Assembly: GCA_020536535.1 (NCBI GenBank)
Contig: JAHLWZ010000310.1
Coordinates: 4,623-68,622, forward strand
Direction: 5' to 3'
DNA: 64,000 nt
DNA from: Pelomyxa schiedti
Lineage: Eukaryota > Evosea > Pelobiontida > Pelomyxidae
The first letter of the stretch is position 1; each line of letters begins with the position of its first letter. The translations under genes and the position numbers were made by a program. Shown here piece after piece: positions 34,360-44,749 of the stretch. A model generated the notes under the pieces. The model was not told the DNA's origin, searched no databases, and worked only from the letters and a program-made list of their open reading frames with translations.

Positions 34360-37300
34360 ATGGCAACGACACTGCAACAACAGGTCTGTTTATTGTAGTT
34401 GTTTTGAATGACTACAAACCCTCTCTCTTTTTGCTGTTCAATAGGACCCCCTTTCATCATCCTCTGGTACTACGGGCACTACCAGTGGTCGTTCGTACGA
34501 GAGTGGGGGAAGCGGCGGGGGCGTCGGCAGTGGCATTGGTAGTGTCTATGATGCACCCTATGGAATTCACAAGCACGCGAGGATGGGAGATGCGAATGGT
34601 GTTATGGCTTGCCTGCTTAGGCACGATGACATTGATGTGGTATTATGCCCTTTGGTTCGTCTCGATTTCTAACATTCCTAAAGCAGGTACACCTACTTTC
34701 ACTTGTGACGTTTCTTTGACTTTTTTTCTTTTAAAATTCTCTTTGGTTGCCAATTGCAGCTGGTAGTCTTCATTCCTCATTTATTTTGTTTTTAAGCAAC
34801 CATTAGCCTGTATGTTACTCTGATTTATGAACAATACCCTAATTTTTTTCTTGCTATATGGTTATTCTGTTTTTAGGATGTACGCTTTTCTTTAATTTAC
34901 TGTTTTGTCTAACCTTTTTTTTTTCGTAGCCTGTATGTTCCTATTCCCTGTTCCTCTTGTTAACTTTTGTGTAGTGGGTATTCTCCCTTTATTTGACTTA
35001 TTTCTGTGTCTAACTTTCATTTGCCTCTGGATCTTAAGTTCAAAAACGTATTCCCAATTCCTTTGTAATAAATGACTTTCTCATTGTTCACAAGGGGGTA
35101 AAGTTGCCTTTTTTTTTGTTTATTACTGACCTTAGTTTCCCGTACAACTCTGTACTTTCTCAGCCTGTATGTTTACTTCTCTCACCTTTTACACCTCTAA
35201 CAAGTTCCATTCCAGAGGGTACCCATTTTTCCTCACTTTTTTTACAATATTAACTTCATTGTGTTCTCGCTTCAAATATTTGTAGATGGTATGAGTGTAT
35301 TTCTTGCAATCTCTAAGAATAAATAGGACACAGCCTTGCACATAGCATGTAGGCTCAATAATTATGATATTGTGAGACTTCTACTTTCCCATGGCGCTTC
35401 AACAACAATTAAAAACTCTGCCCAAAAAACACCTCTGGACGTGTCCTCAAAGCAGTTTAATGAAAGAGTTAATGGTGGGTATTGAACCATTCAATTTGAA
35501 TCTAACCTTTGACTAGCCTTGATAATTGAGATTCAAAGGTTTCTTCTGTATTCCCATTTTCAAACACAAACCCTGTCCATCCAGTGATGTGACCAAAAAC
35601 AAAGAAGGAATTGTAGTTGCAACACCTGCTGCAAGGCCCGTCCAAGAAGTATCATCACCTAGTCTCTCTCAAGAGAGTTATAGTCCCATCATTGCACCAC
35701 AAACACCTCCACCAGTAGCATCTCCAAACCCATCACCACAGCCAGAGTTTGATTCCTCTCGATCATTTACATCAGATGAATGCATGGTACTACATAATGT
35801 TGATTTCATATTGCATTCTCACCGTTATTATTAGAATAAGAAAACCGATAAGCATACAGACCCAGAAGGAACAGGGATGATTCCAAAAGTTGAGAAAAGT
35901 GGGGGTGCCACCACGCCTACTATTGCTGACAGTCCACGAGACAGTCCTATGGGTATGGAAAGGAACAGAGCTGCATCAGCAATTGGGACTTCAGGAGGAT
36001 TATGGGATATGAAGATGTATAAACCAATTGACTCTTTTCCAGAGGTACTTTGATCTCCGGCGGTTATCTCTCAAAATATTACAGTTTGAAGATCCTACAT
36101 ATGCACCAGCAAAAATTGAAGAAACAAAAAAACAACAACCAAGTCAAGCTCCCCAACCGGTCCAACCAGTGCAACCAGTGACTCAAAAGGCCTTACTTAC
36201 CCAACCATCAACATTCTTCAAAAAATTTTTTGGAGGAGCCATGGTATTTTCTTTCTTAAATGTGACACAACTAATTTTAAATTAGACTGACAAACGCGAT
36301 ACACCATCTTCACCAACAATACAACCCCAGCCAACTCCCCAACTCCCACCACCCTCACAAGCAGTTCAAACGCCTCCCGTGCAATGGGCAGCTACCACAC
36401 TACCATCAACACCATCCCCTCAATTCCCACTACCACCAAAACCTGTACATCATGCTCCAGTGCTTGGTGTCAACAGAGCCAGAACATTCCCACAGAAACC
36501 ATTGCCTCAAAATCCCCCTTTATCGCCTATTGACACAGAGACTACACACGAAAGATCCCATGCACAGCCACCTCCCACACCTGTGGCCGCACAACCAATT
36601 CCAGACAATCTTCCCACCACACAACCAGCCCTTAGCAACGAGGTCAGTACCCAAGAACCGCATGTCGATACTACTGCTATGCCAGTACCCACCGACCCAA
36701 AAGCAGCAATGCCCTTGCAAGCTGATACACATGCTACTCCTGCAACACAGGAAGTCCCCACTCTGCCTCGAACCACTGAACAAATCTCACCCACGGTTGC
36801 ACCTTCCCCCTCACCAGTACAAGTGCCGGATGCACCTCCGGTACAACCAGCCCTCACGCAAGTCCTTGAAGCAACCATTACAGACGCCACGCCTCCTCAA
36901 GTACCTCGTGTTGCCATTCCAACTGATGACCCATCCGCACTTTCTCCGACCCTCCCACAGCTTCCTCCACCTCCCCTTCCACAACTTCCTATTCCCCCGC
37001 TTACCCTAGATATAGCTTTACTTCCACCTCCGCCTCCAGTTCCTACAGGCCTTGTTCAGCCTCTTGGTGTGGCACCCACACCTCAAGGTTTACAGCAGCC
37101 GGGACACACACCAACGCAGATGGCACAGTCACCCTCACCTGTTCTCCACCACCATGGAGTCCAAAGGAATGTCCCACTCCCCCCAGGCTGGATAGAACGG
37201 AAAGACCCCAAAACGGGGGCATTTTACTTTGTAAATACAGTAACAAAGACATCACAGGTACCACCACAAATCTCTTTCGTCTTAACTAATTGAGGCAGTG

Positions 37301-38761
37301 GGCCAGGCCAACCGCTCCCGCTTCCAAACCATGTATCTTTCTAGTCCCAAGATATATTAAATTCATTTTAAAACTTCTCAATAGCTATTCCACTTCCTCC
37401 TACACCTGTACAGCGGCATCAACCACAAGAGGATTCACAAAATCATCATTTGGCATCATCTGAGACATCAACTTTGGATGAAATACAACAAAAACTGGAG
37501 TTGTTGAAACAAACTGAATTATTATTGCAACAAAAACAAGTATGAGGTCTGAATTTGGTGGCTTTTTAATCAATACTAGGAAGAACTCGCTCGAAAAGAA
37601 CGGGAGCTGGAAGCACGGAAAAACCTAGAGGCAATTCGATCAGCTCAACCAAATTGGCAGATTAATTTTAGCGATCTGGTATTACAAGAAAAAATAGGAG
37701 AAGGAGGATACGGCGAGGTACTTAACTTTCAGTTTCCAATGCCTTCTAGGACTAATTTGTATGAAGGTATATAAAGGCACATGGCAAGGCACAGTAGTTG
37801 CCATAAAAACTCTGAAGGGATTTGAGTCCTCACTGAAAGAAATTGCCTCTTTTACGAAAGAAGTGTCAATTCTCAGGTTGATTTCTACTTACATCGCACT
37901 TCTGACATATAAAAGGACCTTGCACCATCCAAATTTGGTGCTATTCCTTGGTGCCTGTACTGCCCCAAAACTCTGTATGGTTTCAGAATTCATGCACGGT
38001 GGAAGTTTATTTCAATTACTGTACGTGATCACCACCATCCCTTTGTTGACCACAATAGTTATAAAAAGAAAGTGGTACCCACACCTCCAAGAAGACAGAT
38101 TCTAGCTCTAGATATGGCACGAGGATTAGCATACCTTCACAATTGTCATCCACCAATTATACACAGGTAGAATTTTCGTATCAACTTATCATAAGAATAT
38201 TCTGGCAGAGATATCAAGAGCCTTAACATCCTCTTGGACGAAAAAGCAGAACACGCTAAGATATGTGATGTTGGACTTGCTAGGGTTTTTGATGATGACA
38301 CCGCCTCACTTATGACGAATGCCGTTGGTACATTCTGCTGGATGCCTCCGGAAATGATGGTGTGCCATATCCAGTTACTCGTCGTCGATTAATGTCACAC
38401 AGAAAGGAGAAAAATATAACGAAAAGGCGGACGTGTAGGCTTTCTCTCTCCGAGATGGTGTAATACCCCTATTAACCGTTTTCCCAGGTACAGTTACGCT
38501 TTAGTAGTAACAGAGATGATTACCGGGAAACTCCCGTTTTCCGGGCTGGCACCGGCACAGATAACACTCAAAGTGGCAGTCTCACAAGAAAGACCACCTC
38601 TTCCCACCTCGGTACATCTCTTTCTTAGACTCTTTACCAGTTCTCACTCTTTTCAGTTGAATCACCAGTGGCGGGAGCTTCTAGTTGCATGCTGGGCCCA
38701 AGACCCAACCACAAGGCCCTCCTGCATCGAAATCATTCAGGCACTCACCAGCATGACGTAG
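34360..38761 (+). CDS. Ankyrin-TKL protein kinase
   Basis: MATTLQQQ splices to a Ser/Gly-rich exon, then ankyrin-like sequence (HKHARMGDANGVMACLLRH ... TALHIACRLNNYDIVRLLLS) interrupted by the microexon array at 34640-35326. A 22-nt exon near 35518-35539 joins VNALIIEIQ to SDVTKNKEG. A long Pro/Gln/Thr-rich linker follows, then a WW-like motif (PGWIERKDPKTGAFYFVN) that lacks the second Trp after splicing. A coiled coil (LEARKNLEAIRS) precedes a TKL kinase: IGEGGYGEVYKGTWQG, VVAIKTLKG, LHHPNLVLFLGACT, HRDIKSLNILLD, AKICDVGLARVF (DFG replaced by DVG), CWMPPEMM, KADVYSYALVVTEMI and RPSCIEIIQAL. Similar kinases signal in amoebae; the upstream input is unknown. Confidence 0.88.
34640..35326 (+). 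other. Array of single-codon microexons
   Basis: Between GTG (34637-34639) and GAC (35327) lie repeated units of pyrimidine-rich tract, AG, three bases, GTA. Candidate exons: CTG 34760, CCT 34807, GAT 34877, CCT 34930, TGG 34975, TTCAAAAAC 35039-35047, GGG 35095, CCT 35164, AGG 35216, ATG 35286. All donors begin GTA (GTAGTC, GTATGT, GTACGC, GTATTC, GTAAAG, GTACCC, GTATGA). Intervening introns would be 44, 67, 50, 42, 61, 47, 66, 49, 67 and 38 nt, the genome's normal size; the first would be 120 nt unless an AG-GT at 34685-34688 splits it. All exons are whole codons in phase 0, so any subset keeps frame. They add L-P-D-P-W-FKN-G-P-R-M to an ankyrin loop. Confidence 0.75.
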
Positions 38762-38923
38762 ACAGAGTACTTCCCCGACCCCAAATCACTAGAGTGTAAC
38801 GCACTAACACAAAAAAGGCAAAAATTATCCATCCTATCCTTCTCTCTTTCATACCAACATTATGTGTAAGGGAGTAGTATTCCTATCAACCCCAATCTGT
38901 GGTAATTAACTATCTTTCATTAT

Positions 38924-41900
38924 TTACTTCTTCCTGCTCATAGTCCTTTGCTTCTCGCCGCTCTCCACTATTTTCTGCATCAAAGGCATGCCCTTTCTTT
39001 TCCTGACACTGTCCACATACTTGCGGGCTATGTTAGGAGGCAGGCCAGACTGGTCACTAGCATGCCCGTACTCTATGACCTCTTCCTCAGTCGTGGGCAC
39101 AAAGAATGGGTCCTGCTCAATGGTCTCATAGTGGTCAAACACAAGCTGCGGTACTGCCGCCCCTGATGTCTTGGTCCTTATTTCTGTCGTTGTGATTGTG
39201 ATTGTGATTGTTGTTTTTGGATTAGAAAATAGGAAGTTCCAAGTGAATGAGTGTTGCAGTTGTGTGGGTGATAGGGATAGAAAAGGAAAACATAAATGAA
39301 CTGCAAAAAAAGGAAAATAAATTGGAGGAGAAAGAAAGGGCGGGCACACACCATCACTGAAGCCAAAACTTTCGGCAACAGGTAGCCAGGCTCTGATAGT
39401 GAATATGCTTGTGCTGTCACTAACCTCTTCGCTGAACACTCTCGCTCTTCTTCTATGAAGAACGCCGTATACCTTGCCAAGGCTGTCCACTGTGTGGAAA
39501 ATAAGTGTCATTGTGTTTAATGGGTTTTGTAGAGGGTAGTTACTTGGTATTCTTATCTCACATAAGAACAAAGGTTCCATTAATCGTATCTGGCAGTCTT
39601 GAAGTGCCTGATAATAACTGTGTTAGGACAAGGAGTGATTAATTAGTATTTAACATTAATGCATCCTTCTTTCATTGCAGCAACAATCTGCCCGGACATT
39701 GGTCCTAGGTGGTCAACTGGAAATATCACAGTGAGACCTTTTTGAAACAAAAACGGAGGCACACATTCAGTAGAGGAAGTAAGCTCCACCGAAGTGACAA
39801 TAAATCCAACAGAACACAGAGGTTCACCACAAAGAGGTCCGAAAGATACAGCCATTTGGAATCCGGCAACAAAACTGCTATCCAGATCACCGAGGGTAAC
39901 TGAGAAGTTGTGAGCTATTTTAAAGATGTTCAACAGTGCACAATTTGACTTGATTGATGGGGTAACATCCGATGAAGCAGATGACGTTGTTGTATGCTCA
40001 ACGGAAGCAGTGGGGAGAACATCGGTACTTCCTTTCTTTCTTTGCATGAACGGAATCCAATCCCTAGAAGAACGTAAATTCATTTTTGTGGAACTATTGT
40101 ATGAGACAGACGTGAAGTCAGGAACACAATTAAACAAGACATTTGGGCCACTGAAGTGAGGGCCAAGAGACCATATACTAGGCAGTAGATTAAAAAAGAA
40201 ATTTGAAGTGAAAAAGAATTCGCACCAGTGTGAAAGTCGCTCCCAAAATGGACCTTCTTCTCTGAACAGGGAAATAAATTCTTCATAGAAAGCCAGTGCT
40301 TCATCTCCAGCAAGTTTCCCCTGTGTGACACTTAAAAATGGAAATTGGCAGGTCCGCCCAGGGCACCTGTTTTCGAAGTGCCTTTATCTGACTTGTATTA
40401 TCGTTGATGAATTTAGTGATTTTCTCCGGTAGACGAATTGCTTGTATCTTGAGTAATCCTTGCTTGTTGGCTGTCCAAGTTTCAACTACGCCAGTGTTCT
40501 CAGTGGAGCTCTCAGCATCAGTATCGTCTGTTGTTGCTGTTGTTGTGCTAGCTTCATCTACATGATGGTGTGAGTTAGCTTCAGTACGCCAACTTTTTAC
40601 CAGAAACAGTTGTGGGCAATATTGTTTCCTGGAAGGGAACAATTGGATCAGAACGTATTATGTCTATTCGTGCAAATGTGTCACGAAGGTCTCTCATGCA
40701 TCTCTTTTAGAGATTTAAACAAGATGATGGAATTTTGCTGTGGAACCTCTAAGTGCAACTCTCCTGAGGTTAGCAAATTGAGCTCTCCGGTATGGTGAAT
40801 AAGAGTTTGACAAGCCGGGTCTGCTTGATTAAGCTGCTTCAATGCGGCAACTAGTTTGCCTCTCTCCGCTTTTTCACTTTGAGTTGGGTGGTTTATAAAA
40901 AAAATGTTGGTATACAAGGATTCCGCGGTTCTAACGCAACGCGTACAATTGGTTTCATCTTACGCTTCAGTTAGCTTCTAAAAGAAAAAAGAGACATCTT
41001 ACCATAGAGCTCCAAAGAGGGGGAAATGAAGGAACATCCAAAACAGAGGATATAGTAGCAGTTTTAGTTACTACACCACCAAGGCCACCTATACCAAAGA
41101 TATTGCCCGCGTAGGCAACATCTAATGCTTCCAGACTTTGCCCTTTAGCACTTAAGTCAAATTGATCATTAACAGTGCGGTACCCATAAGCAAGAACAGG
41201 TTTTCAACAGTGGTGGATACAACATATTTACTGGGATCAGTGGGATCATAACGGGGTCCAAGAATAAAAACCTTCATCTGCTGTTACGTAAAGATCAAGA
41301 AAGGAAGGGTTGAACCTTTTTCCCTTTTCTAAGATTCCCACTAAACAAGCGAGCAACTGCAATGAAGACCTCATTTTCTTCGGAATCAGTACTCACATGC
41401 ACAGGTATGGCCAATTCTGTGGGGCTAGATGTCACAGGTTCGCTTGGGGGAGATAGAAGTTCGCAGGGCTGTGCAGCTTCCGTGGACTGAGAGGCTGTTC
41501 CCGTCGGTGGGGATGGTTGCTCTGTTGGTATTTCTACAGGTTGTTGTGGTACTGGCTCAGGTGTATGCATTGGTACAACAGTGCTTGTTTCTATGGGGAA
41601 GACAGTTTGTGGTGATGTAATTTCTTGATTGGGGACCCCAGTTGCGCTCTGCATGACATCAATGCTTGCTGTAGGTGTTTGCGAAGTTGCGGTAGCCTGT
41701 TGTGTGGGTGGTGTGAGTGCTTGTAGAAGTTGTACCCTTGGCCTTGCGTGAGGGTCCTTCTGCTTGAAGCAACCTCCTGGTAAGTAATCCTGACGAGATT
41801 AGTGGCAAAAAAAGGATTTCCAAGAAACCTTGTGGATCTTAAACACTTTGGCAATGTATGCTATAACTGGTGCCTCTTCAGCTTTAGAGCACTCAGTTAT

Positions 41901-43689
41901 GGCACTCAACGCATTTCTTCTTGTGTTAGTGAAATCGATTTACGACGAAGCCATACTGTATCGCACTGCTAGTTCGAGAAGTTGACAGTGTTTTCAATAA
42001 GAACGGTAATCGTCGCTTCTGACCCTCTTGTGGACAGGGGATTTTTTCAACAATGGTATCTTCAATTGTTGAGTTGTATGTAGTTATGAAATGAAGTACC
42101 AAGGATGGTGGGCGCAATAGGCCACCATGCTCGCATTATGGCTTGTAAACCTTCCCTCTTGTCGGGTTTTGCAAGTTCCTTTTCGTTAATATTGACATGC
42201 TTCAGGGTAGCCAAAATTTTCGCAAGCTTATCAGAATCTCTATTGTTTGGTGATCAGTTGGATTTACTTTCTTTTACCTTACGGGTTGATAAAAGAAGCT
42301 GTGTATACTTCCCAGATAGGTTTCAGGATAAACAGGGAAAACATTGTAGGTGCAGAAAAATAGGGTCCAAGGCGTTTAAAAACGCGTTTGACTTTGGGAT
42401 CAAATGTGAAATTTCCCCATAAAGTTTGCATAAGAACTTCCTTTCTCATTCCGAGTTTTGTGCTGTACAGATTGGCGAACTGCTCTAGCCTGTGTTTCGT
42501 TAACCACCAAGGCAAAGGATTTTCTTGTACCTGAAAGCCCAGCCATCCACAGCACTTGCAAATATCACATTCCCTTTTTCTGGCATGAAATAGGAATTAG
42601 CTTCCTCCGCTTCTTGTGTATCTAATGAGGCTGATGTCGATGTTGGTGCCGGTGTCGATATCGACGTGGATGTTGAAGTTGAAGTTGAAGTTGAAGTTGG
42701 GGCTGAGGTAGGAGATGAGGTAGCGGTAGATGGGGGAAGAACTTCTGTTTCAGGTTTTGTGTGTGCATGATCCAGATCTCGTATAGTTTCTTCATGGTGG
42801 AGAGTGCCCATAACAGCATTGACCTAAGTGCTCTCAGATGAAGTTAATACCGCCAGTCCAAAAAATAAAACCTGCTCAAGAATTTTTTGGAGGTGGACAA
42901 ACGCTTCTTGTGGGGAAAGGTGCAGGTCTGTAACTAATCTGTTGATCATGTTGGAAAAGAGTAGTGCATTTCAAGGCACACCGATCCATTTTATTGATCA
43001 CCAGCACTGGAGTTAGCTTTTCAGACCAAGCTTGACGCAAGACAGCATGGGTCTGGATTTTGTTCAACCAAAAGTCGAACCGAAGGGAATAACAGACCTG
43101 TATCAAAACCCCTTCAACAGCATCTACCAAGACAAGAGCTCCATCAGTTAACCTCACAGCAGCAGAGACCTCACCTAGATAACTTTAAATATGATATAAA
43201 CCGGGTCCTGGGTTCGCACACCACTAAAATCAACGTGGCCAGGTGAATCAACAAGGTTCATAAGAAACCTCTGTTCGTTTGGAGCTGTGGATGTAAGTAG
43301 TGGGAGGTGAAATCAAGATACACACACTCCCTGGTTTGCTAACATGAAGCAGAGAAATAGCACTAGCCTATTGAAGGTCAACAAAAAGTAACCAAAAAAA
43401 AGAGTTGTTTTAGGGGAAACTACCTTCATTGTTATCCTGTGTTCCTGTTCATCAGGTCTGAAATCAAGCAGTTTTACCTTACCAGCCAACTTTGGAGATA
43501 TAATCCCATTTGTAGATATCAATGTGTCAGATAGTGTCGTTTTACCTTCAGGAAAAAAAGAGGTGAACCCACAAACCCATAACTTCGGTATTGGTTACCA
43601 TGGTCAACGTGAGCCACGATTGAGAAGTTCCGGATGTTATCCGTAGACGCTTGCAACGACCTCAACGTAGCACCACTCACAACCGGCAT
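38924..43689 (-). CDS. EFL1: EFL1-like ribosome-maturation GTPase
   Basis: Start [15 protein letters not shown] at 43689, then [14 protein letters not shown] spliced to [10 protein letters not shown] (G1), [13 protein letters not shown] (G2 region), [12 protein letters not shown] (G3), VNLT-like [13 protein letters not shown] and VINKMDR (G4). [20 protein letters not shown] is typical of EFL1. Two Ser/Thr/Pro inserts occur, at 42620-42770 and 41380-41640. The C-terminal domain shows [32 protein letters not shown] and [17 protein letters not shown] with [10 protein letters not shown] at the end, as in EFL1/RIA1 rather than eEF2. EFL1 releases eIF6 from pre-60S subunits in the cytoplasm together with SBDS. 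About a dozen short introns; those between 39600 and 42500 were not all mapped. Confidence 0.92.
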
Positions 43690-43742
43690 TCTTAATTACG
43701 TACGAAGACAGGAAAATGATTGCTTGATCAATGGTGAGGAAC

Positions 43743-44500
43743 CGGGACTTGGGGTAAAATACAAAAAACACTGATTTCCTCTGTGACAACAAGAAACACG
43801 TGAACAATGTGTTGCCCACACTGTCGTGTTGCAGTGATTTTAGAAGACGTCACACTCCCGAACAGTGGTGGAATTGTCCTGACACCCAAACAAAGCTGCC
43901 GCACCCCCGTGATCGAGGCCACACCCTCCCCGTTTTTCTCCCTCCAACAAGAAAAGCATGGTCACACACGACGTTCAGAACGAAACCCAGCCTCCCCCGA
44001 ATCGAATTTTTGGTGTGTCGTTTTTCTCGGCTATGGAGCCTTGGTGTGTCCTGGAAACACGCTCCCCGGGCATCCCCATCGACGGTCTGCCTGCGCTGCG
44101 GGGAAGTGGGAAACACTTCCCGCCAACTTGGAGGCCCCAGTGTGGAGAACCAGGCCCACGCACTTTTCACTTTTGGTGCGTCCACGCACCCGTCAAAAAT
44201 CTCTGCGCTTTTCGCACACGCTGGTGCTTTTTCACGCACCAGTGCGTCCCGTTTTCCATTTTCATCATTTTGTTTTTGCAGCCTTGGAGTGGGGCGGGTG
44301 CGTGTGGTTCGACGGCGGTTAATGGCATGGGTGGGTGTGGTTGGTCGGTGTTGCTGGCAACAGCTTGAGAATGAAATGCCAGTGTACATCGACTGTGGAC
44401 AAAATAACAAGGAAGTGTGGTGGGCACACTGTGACCCACCACTTTCAAACTGTGACTCCCCACACACAACGGTCGTTTTGGCATTTTACCCCAAGTCCCG
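43743..44500. repeat. 758-bp inverted-repeat-bounded element (MITE-like)
   Basis: CGGGACTTGGGGTAAAAT at 43743-43760 is the exact reverse complement of 44483-44500, with weaker similarity for ~12 more bases inward. The block sits between the divergent starts of EFL1 (43689) and the Roco gene (44750). It contains several overlapping ORFs on both strands with no recognisable protein. No target-site duplication is evident. The rest of this 1,060-bp intergenic region shows no gene. Confidence 0.5.
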
Positions 44501-44749
44501 CTGGATTTTCTTGTCTACCACTACTTCCCATAGTTGCATTTGGGAGGCAAAAAGAGGAGGGAAACAATGGATTTCTTGGGGGACATTTGGTCCACGAGCC
44601 CAGAGGGATTTCTGCACCGGAGGTGCTTGAAATGTTGAAGGAAATAACTTCTCGAGAACTTCAAGGACCTTGGGAATCACAAATTCCGTGTGGGCCCGTT
44701 TGGGCTGCCCTTCTTTTTTCCTCTACGCGTGATGATTTAGCGTAATACG

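Noticed and set aside
35136-35141. TTTCCC as a further 6-nt microexon (AG|TTTCCC|GTACAA)
   Set aside because: It would leave a 22-nt intron (35142-35163), shorter than any other supported intron here; kept out of the main list.
43850-44467. Several overlapping 100-276-aa ORFs in the EFL1-Roco gap
   Set aside because: They overlap on both strands, lack family similarity and lie within the inverted-repeat element.
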